A stretch of 7,680 bases of DNA from an uncultured Eubacteriales bacterium (GCA_900322105.1 ONYV01000046.1:1-7680), one strand, 5' to 3'. Counted from the first letter of the stretch, positions 1 to 7,013 are shown. Program-made: numbers and translations. The notes: generated from the letters alone by a model not told the origin.

Positions 1-220
1 TCGTGTAAGAATATGTGACAGCAGGTCCGAAATAGTCGCCATCTGTGGAATTCTTTACGGTCACGCTCTTGGGGATCGTCAGTGTGGTGTCCGAAGCGCT
101 GGTTTTGCCGGTGCCGATCTCAGCAGCAGAAGCTGTCAGAAAGCACGGTACGGAAGCAGCGGCTGTCAGAAGCGCTGACAGGGTGAATGCTGTCAGCTTT
201 TTTACAAAATTGGTTTTCAT
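1..220 (-). CDS. Secreted pilin-like surface protein, N-terminal part (runs off left edge)
   Basis: The first 73 residues are present; the C-terminus lies beyond position 1. The start ATG is at 220 and is preceded by an AGGAG site at 229-233 with an 8-nt spacer, which fixes the start. Residues 1-33 form a signal peptide: a KK-containing n-region after MKTNFV, a hydrophobic stretch (AFTLSALLTAAASVPCFLTA) and a likely cleavage site in the ASAAE region. The mature part has a T-rich strand, then TLTIPKSVTVKN and a YFGPAVTYSYT segment. This order (lysine-bearing strand, short loop, aromatic-Gly-Pro, alternating F/Y-x-Y strand) resembles Spy0128-type pilin domains that form intramolecular isopeptide bonds; that assignment is recognition by eye, not a profile match. 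The gene lies 231 bp downstream of the large anchored protein on the same strand, so the two may be co-transcribed and act together at the cell surface. The partner Asn/Glu residues and any sorting signal would be outside the window. It could instead be a non-polymerising surface adhesin. Confidence 0.75.
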   Translation of the reverse strand, partial: MKTNFVKKLTAFTLSALLTAAASVPCFLTASAAEIGTGKTSASDTTLTIPKSVTVKNSTDGDYFGPAVTYSYT

Positions 221-387
221 TTTATGTTCTCCTTTCATCTTTCCGTTCCAATAACGGGTTGATTGTTGCCCCTGAATCGGCGGCGGCGGGTCAGTTCGTC
301 ACCGTTTCGGCAAACCGCCTGTCGTTTTGACAAAGCAGCGGCTGTTTTGCATAGGGCATGGTATGACTGCGCTTTTTTGCGCTCTAT

Positions 388-413
388 ATTATTTCGCCCT
401 TCGGCGGAATAAT
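388..413 (-). other. Intergenic hairpin downstream of the large surface gene
   Basis: The arms ATTATTTCGCC (388-398) and GGCGGAATAAT (403-413) pair around a 4-nt loop with one imperfect position. In the minus-strand transcript the loop reads GAAG. It lies about 40 nt after the stop codon of the large surface gene. No U-tract follows it in the minus direction, so it does not look like a canonical intrinsic terminator. It may stabilise the 3' end of the upstream cistron, act as a partial terminator, or mark an RNA processing site between the two genes. Confidence 0.5.
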
Positions 414-422
414 CTCTTCATC

Positions 423-442
423 TGCGGCTCTTCTTTGCCGCA
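423..442 (-). other. Small hairpin immediately after the stop codon of the large surface gene
   Basis: A perfect 6-bp inverted repeat, TGCGGC (423-428) and GCCGCA (437-442), encloses an 8-nt loop. It begins about 10 nt past the TGA stop of the large surface gene in the direction of transcription. Together with the neighbouring hairpin it makes a two-stem 3' region. Without a U-tract, termination is not demonstrated; partial attenuation between the large and small surface genes is an inference. Confidence 0.4.
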
Positions 443-451
443 TGACAGACA

Positions 452-3400
452 TCACAGGATATCGTCCTGCACATCTGTTTTTCGTTTGGCATTTTTCACA
501 CTGCCAAGCACTACAAAACCTGCGATCAGCGTGATGCCGACCATCAGCATAACAGCAAACGGCGGCGCATTGTTTTCGATGCCTGTCACAGGGACGTTTG
601 CCCTGACGTTCTGATAGGTAACGTTCACAGGGGCGGTCATGTTTTGTGCGCTGACGACAGCCTTTAACTGACTTTCGGTGATCGCAGCGGACGCTGTATC
701 GGAAGTGACAGTGGTGGCATACTGAGGATATCTTGTCTGCGTGACCGTCACGGTCTGGTAGTTGTTTCCTGTAGACTTCGAGAGGGTGATGGGATAGCTT
801 TCGCCGTTTTTCAGGGTGAAGGTCTCGGTCTGTCTGCCCGAAGCAAGCGTTCCCTTGCCGCCGAACACCGCCGTATAGGTGACTTCTTCATCGTCAGAAG
901 CAAAATCACCTTTCAGTTCACACCGTATATTCACCTGCACCATCGTCGCTCTTGAGAAGATGACATAAACGGCGGTATCCTCGCCGCAGCCACTCCAGAA
1001 ATTGCTGCTGTCGTTCCATTGCAAGCCGTCAGCGGTATTCCTGATGTTCGGTGCGCCGTCGGTATCGTTATTATTCACGATCTTCTGCAAGCCGAAATCA
1101 CCTGCTGTCGTGCCGCTCTTATTGGCGGACGCATCACCGAAAGCATACGCCACTTCGGTATAATTTCTTCGGTAGGAACTGATCCATGAATCGGTCAGAT
1201 AGTACTGTACGGAATAGTAGGCAGAGTATCTCAGCTCGTAGGCAACGCTTTTGGAAGCAGCGCTGACATTACTGATGCTCGTTTTGGCGCTGCTGCCGAT
1301 GACAGACGTATTGCCTGTCACTTCTCTGAGCGTACCGTTGTTTTCTCTGAGCAGATAGCGCACGGGAACATCGACATACTGACTTTTCCAGAGCGCATAC
1401 AGTGTTTTCTGCTTTTGTGACGGATCAGGGAACAGCGATTCAGCCGAAACATTTTCTGCGCCGTATTTCTTTTTGCCGTCAGGCGTTTCCGCCCAGCCTG
1501 CAAAGAAATAACCGTATCGAGCGGGGAGCGGAAGCGAAACGCTGCTGTCATAAAACGGCAGATACAGCTTTGTAGCATCAGGTGCGCCTGCATAGTTCAG
1601 ATCAAGGGTCAGCGCCCACTGTTCTTCGGTTGAAAAAACGATTTTTGTGCTATTTTTACCGGTTTTGAGGGTACTTTCGGTGGAAAAATTTGTATTAAAG
1701 CTATAGGTTTCCTCGGATTCTAAGTGTGACGAAACATCAAATGTGCGGATCACAAGGTTCTTTCCCTGATCGATCTGTCCTGCCTGACCAAGTATGCTGA
1801 AATGAGCGCCGTTGCCCTTTGGCATGGAAAGCATCAGCGTTTCATCCTTCGGGAGCGTGACTGTACGGTTTTCACCAAACGCAAACGGCTGTCGGTCATA
1901 TCTTCCCTGCACCAGATTGATCACACTCAGCGCATCATCACTCAGCCCGTTCAGGCTGAACGTGAGGTCTTTGCCTGTTTCATTGACAAATGTCAGATAG
2001 ACCATCGGTTCCCATACAGCATAGAGGATATCGGGAGTAGTGCTTTTGTCTGTCTGTTCACGGTGAACAGCGATCAGTCCATCGGGCGCATAGGTCGGGA
2101 CATAAGCGCCGTTTGGCAGTTGGAGCGGATCTTTTGTCTGATCCCATCCCAGCAGCAGATATCCGTCTTTGTGCGAAAAGACAGGCTTTCCGCTGTCGGC
2201 ATTTCTGTCGGCATAGTCTGACAGGCGGTATGCGCCGTTATTGTACTGTTTGTCAAACCATACGCCTTCGTTCAGCTGATCTTTCCAGCTGCCCCAAGAA
2301 GTCGGACGGTCGGATGCATGATACACGCCGATATATTCATTGTCGGCATTGACTTCCGAAGAATGGACTTCGCCGCCGTCGTTGCCGTCAAGTATCAGGT
2401 CAACGGTTTTAGGAATATGCACCGATCTGCTTTTGACGGCATAGACCGCCTTGAACGTAATGACATTCTGTGACGACCATTCGGAATAGATGACTTGTTC
2501 CTCACCGGGAGAGAGCAGCACTGTGATCGGCTCGCCGTCACTGTATGCCTGCCAGCCCTCAAACACCCATTCCCTGCCGTCCGTATCTTCAAACCCTTCG
2601 GGCGCTGCGTTCAGCGTAATTTTTGCCTTGTCGTTATAGCCTTTGCCGATGAGTTTTCCTTCCTCATCGGGATCAAACAGAGCGGTGATCGTCTGTTCAT
2701 CATCCAGAAACCCTGTGATGGTGTGTAACTCTCCGTTTTCATCCTGCGCTGTATTGACAGCGTCATAATAGAGATAATACAGTCCCGAACGCCGCCAGAG
2801 CGCTTTGATCGTGATATTGTCTGTCACGGGGTCGGAGAAATTATAGGGGCGGTCGGTGTGGATATTGCCGTTTTCATCTTCGGCATACCAGCCCATCAGT
2901 GAAAAAGCGTTCCGCTCATATTTGTAGACGGTCGTTTTATCAATGAACTGATCCTCATATTCGGGGAACTGTTCCTCTGTAATATATGCAGACCGTCTTC
3001 TGTAGGTGCTGCTGCCGCCTGCGTATCCATCGCTGTAATAATCATAAGCAGGGTCATACACCTCGTCCACACGGTAGTATTTTGTTCCTGTGTAGCCTTC
3101 TTCGGCAACGATGTAGTCCCTTGTCACGGTATAACGGTCAAAGGAACTGCCGTGTTCTCTGTAAAACCATGTGCTGTCGCCCTGCGAAAGCACGCCGCCT
3201 GCGGTGTCGATCTTGACGATATAGTATTTCTTCTCCCATTTTGCATGGAGCGTGACATCATGAGAGGGCATTTTGCCGGCGGTGAGATCAACAGGTTCGC
3301 CCTCAAGCGCAGGGTTATCGTACCAGCCCTTGAACACCATCCTGACGTTGTTGATATCCTCCTCATAGCGGTCGGGAACATATTTCGCAAGCTGTGAAGA

Positions 3401-5425
3401 AGACGCTGTGTGTGTGGAGATATCGTCCTCAAAGCAGATGTTGTCGAGCACCAGATCGTCCGTATAGCCGTCATAGAACATGAAGCGGATCTGATAGGAT
3501 TCACGGTAATAATAGAGATAGTAGTTGTAGGGAGAATTCGCGTTTGCGCGGTCATTTGAGCCAAAGGCAGGTGAAGCGTGGCTCCTGTCTGCATAAAAGC
3601 CCTCGATGGGGTGGAAATCTTCGTTGTATGTCAGGAAGTTGAAGTTATGCTCGATCTTTTTATGCAGCGCAAAGTATCTGCCGCCGAAAGTGATATCAGA
3701 AGTCTGTCCGGGCAGCAGCTCGGTATAGTAGTAAATGCTGCCCTTGAGATCGCTTTTGGTGCTGCTGAGGGTCACGCTTTTATAGGGCAGTTCTTCCAGT
3801 GTTTTGAAAGGATACTGCGCATTGTAGATCACTCCGGCGGTATCCGTCCACTTTCTGTCCTTGTAGGTCGTGCCAAGCGGCGCATTTTCAAATTCCGACT
3901 TGATCTTCAGACCGTACTTTCCTGTGATCGTATGCACCGTCCGATTGTTTTCCTGAAAAGTCAGCGTAACGATGTTGCGGTTATAGTAGATATTGACAAC
4001 GGTGCTGTCGTCATTGGCGATCAGTCTTTGCTGACGTTCGGGCAGATAACGCGGGTCTGTTTCCGCAGGGTAGGTCAAAGGATCGCTTCCGTAGAGGTGG
4101 AAACCCTCTTTATTCGCACCGTCCGGCGGTGTAACGTCAGGTACAGAGGGCGCTGTTTCGTTTGTCATCACTTCCGCCTGTCTGCCTGTTCTGACGACAT
4201 GGTACGCATAGGTATAGCCGCTGTCGCCTGCGTTTTCAAACCAGTAGATCACTTTATAGGACGAAGTGCTGTCCGCCTGCCATTTTGCTTTCAGCGTTAC
4301 GTCCTGCGTGAGAGAAAGCTGACCGTTTCGGACGCTGCCGCCCTGAAAGCTGACATTTCTCACCAACGCACCGCTGCTGTCTGCGACTTTTGTATCATCA
4401 TCGGCATACCAGCCCTCAAAGACATAGCCTTTCATCTCGCTGACATCCAAGTGAGTGATGACCGTCTGCTGTGTAACGAACTTCGAGGAAACATATTTAG
4501 CGCCGCCGCCTGTTTTGGCGGTATCGAAATTCAGCCAGTGAGCGTTAACATAAACAGGATACAGATCAAGGGTGTCGTCATCATTAACGGCGTAATTTTT
4601 GCCGCCGAAGCTGACCGTTCTTTTGCCAAACAGTCTGCCCGTTACGTTTGTCAGCACTTCCTGACGCTCTGCGCCGCTTTCATCATAAAACGGTATCGTT
4701 TGAATGCTTCCGTTTTCGTCATAATATGACCAGCCGTAGAAGTATTCGTTTCTTGCATTCTGGAGCGGCGCTTTGATGCCGCTGATATCGACCACCGCAT
4801 TTGAGTCTTTTTTTCTCGCCGTGAGCGCAGCAATTTTGCGGCTGACGATACCTTCACGGTTTGTGCCGTCCAAAGTATCCTCGTGGAATACCAGAAAACG
4901 GCTGTTCTGGTAGAGCGCTGCTAAATACACCTCTCCGTCTTCGCTGACGCTGACAGGTTTTCGGAAGTCAAAACGGGAATCTTCCGCAGGCCATTCATAG
5001 GTCACGCTGTCATCCTCCACGCTGACGGGTCTGACGACATACCAGCCGTAAAAGCGGCTGCGTACCGTTACCTGATCGTCATCGTCCGACACGGGCGCAG
5101 GTGCCGGCGGCTCTACTAACTTTTCTCCGTCCTGCAATATCTGTTTGCTGACCAGATCCTGAGCATCGTTGATATACTCATAATATTCAGAGGTGCTGAT
5201 CCCGTACTGATCGGTATCATATCCCCTGCCGAGAAAATGATACGTCACTCTCGGCGTAAGTACCTCTTCATCGGCTTCGTGCTCTTTGAGTGTGATGATA
5301 CCGTTTTCATAAGCAAATGCGCTGACAGGAAAAGCAGAAAAGATAACAGCAGCAGCCAACATCCACCCCAAAGCTCGCAGGAACGGCTTTGAAAAATGTA
5401 TGAATTTGTTTGTTAATTTTTTCAT
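452..5425 (-). CDS. Large InlB-repeat cell-wall-anchored surface protein (1657 aa)
   Basis: This is a secreted, sortase-anchored protein, probably an adhesin or the large ancillary subunit of a surface structure. Residues 1-38 form a signal peptide with a hydrophobic core at about 18-35 and likely cleavage after SAFA. An acidic run (DDDD, 114-117) follows a proline-rich linker. About six InlB/Listeria-Bacteroides-type repeat cores are visible as a G-W-Y/x motif followed 30-50 residues later by an (A/S)xW motif: 338-382, 699-730, 844-877, 955-983, 1091-1138 and 1308-1346. Less regular FYGW segments occur near 125 and 229. The region 1495-1605 is beta-rich and resembles a Cna-B-like domain. The C-terminus carries VPVTG (1611-1615), a hydrophobic segment (about 1621-1643) and a basic KNAKRK tail, that is, a noncanonical LPXTG-type sorting signal. 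The start at 5425 is chosen because AAGGA at 5435-5439 sits 9 nt upstream; the in-frame ATGs at 5431 and 5458 fit less well. Ligand and precise role are unknown. Confidence 0.92.
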   Translation of the reverse strand: MKKLTNKFIHFSKPFLRALGWMLAAAVIFSAFPVSAFAYENGIITLKEHEADEEVLTPRVTYHFLGRGYDTDQYGISTSEYYEYINDAQDLVSKQILQDGEKLVEPPAPAPVSDDDDQVTVRSRFYGWYVVRPVSVEDDSVTYEWPAEDSRFDFRKPVSVSEDGEVYLAALYQNSRFLVFHEDTLDGTNREGIVSRKIAALTARKKDSNAVVDISGIKAPLQNARNEYFYGWSYYDENGSIQTIPFYDESGAERQEVLTNVTGRLFGKRTVSFGGKNYAVNDDDTLDLYPVYVNAHWLNFDTAKTGGGAKYVSSKFVTQQTVITHLDVSEMKGYVFEGWYADDDTKVADSSGALVRNVSFQGGSVRNGQLSLTQDVTLKAKWQADSTSSYKVIYWFENAGDSGYTYAYHVVRTGRQAEVMTNETAPSVPDVTPPDGANKEGFHLYGSDPLTYPAETDPRYLPERQQRLIANDDSTVVNIYYNRNIVTLTFQENNRTVHTITGKYGLKIKSEFENAPLGTTYKDRKWTDTAGVIYNAQYPFKTLEELPYKSVTLSSTKSDLKGSIYYYTELLPGQTSDITFGGRYFALHKKIEHNFNFLTYNEDFHPIEGFYADRSHASPAFGSNDRANANSPYNYYLYYYRESYQIRFMFYDGYTDDLVLDNICFEDDISTHTASSSQLAKYVPDRYEEDINNVRMVFKGWYDNPALEGEPVDLTAGKMPSHDVTLHAKWEKKYYIVKIDTAGGVLSQGDSTWFYREHGSSFDRYTVTRDYIVAEEGYTGTKYYRVDEVYDPAYDYYSDGYAGGSSTYRRRSAYITEEQFPEYEDQFIDKTTVYKYERNAFSLMGWYAEDENGNIHTDRPYNFSDPVTDNITIKALWRRSGLYYLYYDAVNTAQDENGELHTITGFLDDEQTITALFDPDEEGKLIGKGYNDKAKITLNAAPEGFEDTDGREWVFEGWQAYSDGEPITVLLSPGEEQVIYSEWSSQNVITFKAVYAVKSRSVHIPKTVDLILDGNDGGEVHSSEVNADNEYIGVYHASDRPTSWGSWKDQLNEGVWFDKQYNNGAYRLSDYADRNADSGKPVFSHKDGYLLLGWDQTKDPLQLPNGAYVPTYAPDGLIAVHREQTDKSTTPDILYAVWEPMVYLTFVNETGKDLTFSLNGLSDDALSVINLVQGRYDRQPFAFGENRTVTLPKDETLMLSMPKGNGAHFSILGQAGQIDQGKNLVIRTFDVSSHLESEETYSFNTNFSTESTLKTGKNSTKIVFSTEEQWALTLDLNYAGAPDATKLYLPFYDSSVSLPLPARYGYFFAGWAETPDGKKKYGAENVSAESLFPDPSQKQKTLYALWKSQYVDVPVRYLLRENNGTLREVTGNTSVIGSSAKTSISNVSAASKSVAYELRYSAYYSVQYYLTDSWISSYRRNYTEVAYAFGDASANKSGTTAGDFGLQKIVNNNDTDGAPNIRNTADGLQWNDSSNFWSGCGEDTAVYVIFSRATMVQVNIRCELKGDFASDDEEVTYTAVFGGKGTLASGRQTETFTLKNGESYPITLSKSTGNNYQTVTVTQTRYPQYATTVTSDTASAAITESQLKAVVSAQNMTAPVNVTYQNVRANVPVTGIENNAPPFAVMLMVGITLIAGFVVLGSVKNAKRKTDVQDDIL

Positions 5426-5434
5426 TACCATCCA

Positions 5435-5439
5435 TCCTT
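5435..5439 (-). promoter_or_regulatory. Ribosome binding site deciding the start of the large surface gene
   Basis: AAGGA on the minus strand lies 9 nt before the ATG at 5425 but only 3 nt before the alternative ATG at 5431. No comparable site precedes the ATG at 5458. The resulting N-terminus, MKKLTNKF, is a normal signal-peptide n-region, which supports the choice. Confidence 0.65.
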
Positions 5440-5449
5440 CTATTCCGAC

Positions 5450-5475
5450 GGACGCCAAAGATCCTCGGCGTGTCC
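5450..5475 (-). promoter_or_regulatory. GC-rich hairpin in the 5' leader of the large surface gene
   Basis: GGACGCC (5450-5456) and GGCGTGTCC (5467-5475) can pair with a 2-nt bulge around a 10-nt loop; one more C-G pair is possible outside. It lies about 10 nt upstream of the ribosome binding site in an otherwise AT-rich leader. It could affect translation initiation or transcript stability. No recognised riboswitch or protein-binding leader is evident. Confidence 0.35.
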
Positions 5476-5515
5476 GCAGCGTAAAAGCATCTTCTCCGTA
5501 AACGAATCGTAAATT

Positions 5516-5533
5516 TTGTTTACATATTAACTA
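5516..5533. promoter_or_regulatory. Degenerate copy of the TTGKTAA-N4-TTAMCAA element
   Basis: The sequence TTGTTTA-CATA-TTAACTA matches the two better palindromes at 5680 and 6932 in 12 of 14 arm positions and has the same 4-nt spacer. It is downstream of the predicted start site of the large surface gene, a position compatible with repression. Its own symmetry is imperfect and the region is AT-rich, so this may be chance. Confidence 0.2.
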
Positions 5534-5577
5534 TATGCTTGCACTATCGTGCTTATGCTAATCTTATCATGACGTTT

Positions 5578-5586
5578 ATTATAACA
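5578..5586 (-). promoter_or_regulatory. Candidate extended -10 promoter for the large surface gene
   Basis: On the minus strand this reads TGTTATAAT, a perfect extended -10 (TGnTATAAT). No good -35 hexamer is visible 16-18 bp upstream, as is common for extended -10 promoters or activator-dependent ones. Transcription would begin near 5571 and give a leader of about 145 nt before the ATG at 5425. The weak -35 leaves room for an activator such as the divergent response regulator. Confidence 0.5.
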
Positions 5587-5679
5587 CAGTCATTTCCACA
5601 TTTTTCCACAAATTTCTCAATGAAAGAATACTTTCGTCAAAAAAATCACATAAACATAATTACCATACAGTGGTTGAAT

Positions 5680-5697
5680 TTGGTAATAATTTACCAA
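5680..5697. promoter_or_regulatory. 18-bp palindrome between the divergent promoters, candidate operator
   Basis: TTGGTAA (5680-5686) and TTACCAA (5691-5697) form perfect 7-bp arms around a TAAT spacer. It lies about 95 bp upstream of each candidate promoter. A near-identical element (one change per arm, same spacer length) occurs at 6932-6949 ahead of the next secreted gene. The symmetry suggests binding of a dimer; the divergent response regulator is the nearest candidate, but that is inference. Confidence 0.45.
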
Positions 5698-5788
5698 CCT
5701 ATACATTTGACCTGTATATTTTTGCATTTACTACAATATTCCTGCCCCCTGTCATAAATAATTGTCAATTTTTGTAAAAGTGTGATAG

Positions 5789-5817
5789 TTTACAAATATT
5801 GTATAAAGTGATATAAT
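5789..5817 (+). promoter_or_regulatory. Sigma-A-type promoter of the response regulator
   Basis: TTTACA (5789-5794) and TATAAT (5812-5817) are separated by 17 bp, one mismatch from the housekeeping consensus. Transcription would start near 5824, leaving a leader of about 55 nt before the ATG at 5880. Such a strong promoter suggests steady expression of the regulator. Confidence 0.7.
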
Positions 5818-5866
5818 TTTTCTGTACCATGACAAATATATATTATTCAAAATATCTATATAAATC

Positions 5867-5872
5867 AAGAGG
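5867..5872 (+). promoter_or_regulatory. Ribosome binding site deciding the response regulator start
   Basis: AAGAGG lies 7 nt upstream of the ATG at 5880. An in-frame ATG at 5829 has no such site, would be almost at the predicted transcription start, and would add 17 residues unlike a receiver domain. Confidence 0.7.
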
Positions 5873-5879
5873 TAAAAAA

Positions 5880-6674
5880 ATGAAAGTTCTCGCTATTGAT
5901 GATGAAACACCCGCCCTTGAGCTGTTAAAAGAAACGATCCTGCGGCTGCGTCCTGACTGTGAGCTGGTCTGTTTCAGCGATCCTGCGGATTATGAACAGT
6001 ATGAGGACAAGTCATCCTTTGAAATGGCGTTCATCGACATCCAGCTCGGCGGTACCTCGGGAATACAGCTTGCGCTTGACCTGAAATCACACGCACCACA
6101 CTGCAACATCGTGTTTGTGACCGCCTTTTCGGAATTTGCCTTTGCTGCGCTGCAAACACGCGCCAGCGGATATGTGATGAAGCCGTATTCCGATGAAGAT
6201 ATCCTGAAAGAATTTCTCGATCCGCGCTATCCGCTGTCTGCATCTGACACCGATGCCCCCAAGCTGCTCATTCACACCTTCGGCGTTTTTGAGGTATTGG
6301 GCAGGGACGGCGCACCAATCCGCTTTTCCCGAACCATTTCCAAGGAAATATTTGCCTATCTGATCGACCAGTGCGGCTATCCTGTGACAGGAAAGGATAT
6401 TGCCGCGGATGTGCTGGAAGAGCAGGATTATACTCCCGCTGTTTCCAAAAAAATATCCCAGTACGTTTCCGACCTCATCAAAGACCTGCGCCACGCAGGA
6501 TTTTATAACGTCATTATCAAACAAAACCGTCAGCTCTATATCAACAAGGCTGCGGTTGACTGTGATCTCTATGAAATGCAGAACGGAAACCCTGCTGCGA
6601 TCAATGCCTATAAAGGTGAATATCTGATCGAATACTCGTGGGCAGAGTTCAGCGATTCCCTCAAAAAGCACTGA
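5880..6674 (+). CDS. Response regulator with receiver and SARP-like winged-helix domains (264 aa)
   Basis: This is a cytoplasmic two-component regulator that would bind DNA after phosphorylation by an unseen histidine kinase. The receiver domain spans about residues 1-115. It has the acidic pair D7-D8, phosphoacceptor D53 (in FIDIQL), the switch threonine T81 (FVTA) and the conserved lysine K101 followed by proline (MKPY), so it is complete. Residues about 128-224 form an OmpR/SARP-like winged helix: LLIHTFGVFEVL begins the first strands and the SKKISQYVSDLIKDLR helix looks like the recognition region. The end (AVDCDLYEM then AYKGEYLIEYSWAEF) matches the start of the bacterial transcriptional activation domain of SARP/SAPR-family regulators (COG3947 type), but the protein stops there, so that domain is only a remnant. 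The start is set by AAGAGG 7 nt upstream. The gene is divergent from the large surface gene and no kinase is adjacent within the window, so its partner is unknown. Controlling the neighbouring secreted proteins is a plausible role, not shown. Confidence 0.93.
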   Translation: MKVLAIDDETPALELLKETILRLRPDCELVCFSDPADYEQYEDKSSFEMAFIDIQLGGTSGIQLALDLKSHAPHCNIVFVTAFSEFAFAALQTRASGYVMKPYSDEDILKEFLDPRYPLSASDTDAPKLLIHTFGVFEVLGRDGAPIRFSRTISKEIFAYLIDQCGYPVTGKDIAADVLEEQDYTPAVSKKISQYVSDLIKDLRHAGFYNVIIKQNRQLYINKAAVDCDLYEMQNGNPAAINAYKGEYLIEYSWAEFSDSLKKH

Positions 6675-6728
6675 TCCGCCGACTGTCCTCCCGTGCCGTT
6701 TTACAAACCTCTCTTGATATACTCTTAT

Positions 6729-6821
6729 GTATCGCTGTGTATTGTTGTATCATACCTTGTATCATTTACCAATGAATGTAATACAAAGGTATAGGCAACC
6801 CATACACAGCGATACTTTTTT
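6729..6821 (+). terminator. Long hairpin plus T-run, probable terminator of the response regulator
   Basis: Perfect 14-bp arms GTATCGCTGTGTAT (6729-6742) and ATACACAGCGATAC (6802-6815) are followed directly by six Ts (6816-6821). Inside, shorter paired blocks continue the stem: GTTG/CAAC, ATACC/GGTAT, TTGTAT/ATACAA and CATT/AATG around a TACC loop. It starts 55 bp after the stop codon of the regulator. The stem is much longer than a standard intrinsic terminator and is related in sequence to the next inverted repeat, so it may be a repeat element that also serves as terminator. Confidence 0.55.
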
Positions 6822-6826
6822 CTTCC

Positions 6827-6925
6827 GGTGTAGGGTTGTATAGTACCTTTTATTATTTTTATATACCAATAATTACCATCATTTTTTTATACGAAGGTAT
6901 AGGTAACCCTACACAACCCTACACC
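6827..6925. repeat. Second long inverted repeat, related to the one at 6729
   Basis: Perfect 13-bp arms GGTGTAGGGTTGT (6827-6839) and ACAACCCTACACC (6913-6925) enclose about 73 bp of AT-rich DNA. The 27 bp at 6827-6853 match 6736-6762 at 21 positions by hand alignment, and the right half at 6889-6915 is closely similar to 6781-6808 (shared core AAGGTATAGG, then AACCC). The right arm also has a short tandem duplication (CCCTACACAA, CCCTACACC), allowing an alternative pairing register. The two units look like diverged copies of one palindromic element. No coding capacity or target-site duplication is seen. Confidence 0.65.
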
Positions 6926-6931
6926 AAGCGC

Positions 6932-6949
6932 TTGTTAAATCATTAACAA
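6932..6949. promoter_or_regulatory. 18-bp palindrome upstream of the right-hand secreted gene, candidate operator
   Basis: TTGTTAA (6932-6938) and TTAACAA (6943-6949) are perfect 7-bp arms around ATCA. It has the same arm and spacer lengths as the palindrome at 5680-5697 and differs from it at one position per arm. It lies about 70 bp upstream of the candidate promoter at 7014. Confidence 0.4.
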
Positions 6950-6996
6950 CTAAAAAATTTTAATTTTTTTTGAAAATACCTTATTTTCTGTAAAGA

Positions 6997-7010
6997 TGTT
7001 GTCAACAACA
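6997..7010. promoter_or_regulatory. Short palindrome next to the promoter of the right-hand secreted gene
   Basis: TGTTGT (6997-7002) and ACAACA (7005-7010) are perfect 6-bp arms around CA. It overlaps the place where a -35 box for the promoter at 7014-7022 would lie, which is a typical operator position. The binding factor is unknown. Confidence 0.3.
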
Positions 7011-7013
7011 GTT

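Noticed and set aside
291..359. Possible 22-residue open frame on the minus strand between the two surface genes
   Set aside because: It has no ribosome binding site and no recognisable features; too short to support.
3578..4729. Open frame of 383 codons on the plus strand opposite the large surface gene
   Set aside because: It lies wholly antisense to a gene with signal peptide, repeats and sorting signal; it has no ribosome binding site and a composition typical of the reverse complement of a coding frame.
5592..5610. Two tandem TTTCCACA units resembling DnaA boxes
   Set aside because: Only one (TTTTCCACA at 5602-5610) fits a relaxed DnaA-box consensus, and there is no dnaA/dnaN context or larger cluster to suggest an origin.
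5539..5757. Small open frame of 72 codons in the divergent promoter region
   Set aside because: It is AT-rich, lacks a ribosome binding site, overlaps the predicted promoter and operator elements, and its product resembles no protein.
6087..6671. Open frame of 194 codons on the minus strand opposite the response regulator
   Set aside because: It is antisense to a well-supported gene with all receiver residues, and no start signal or recognisable domain is present.
6729..6925. CRISPR array or attachment site
   Set aside because: The repeats are two palindromic units without regularly spaced short repeats or spacers, and no cas, integrase or tRNA gene is present.
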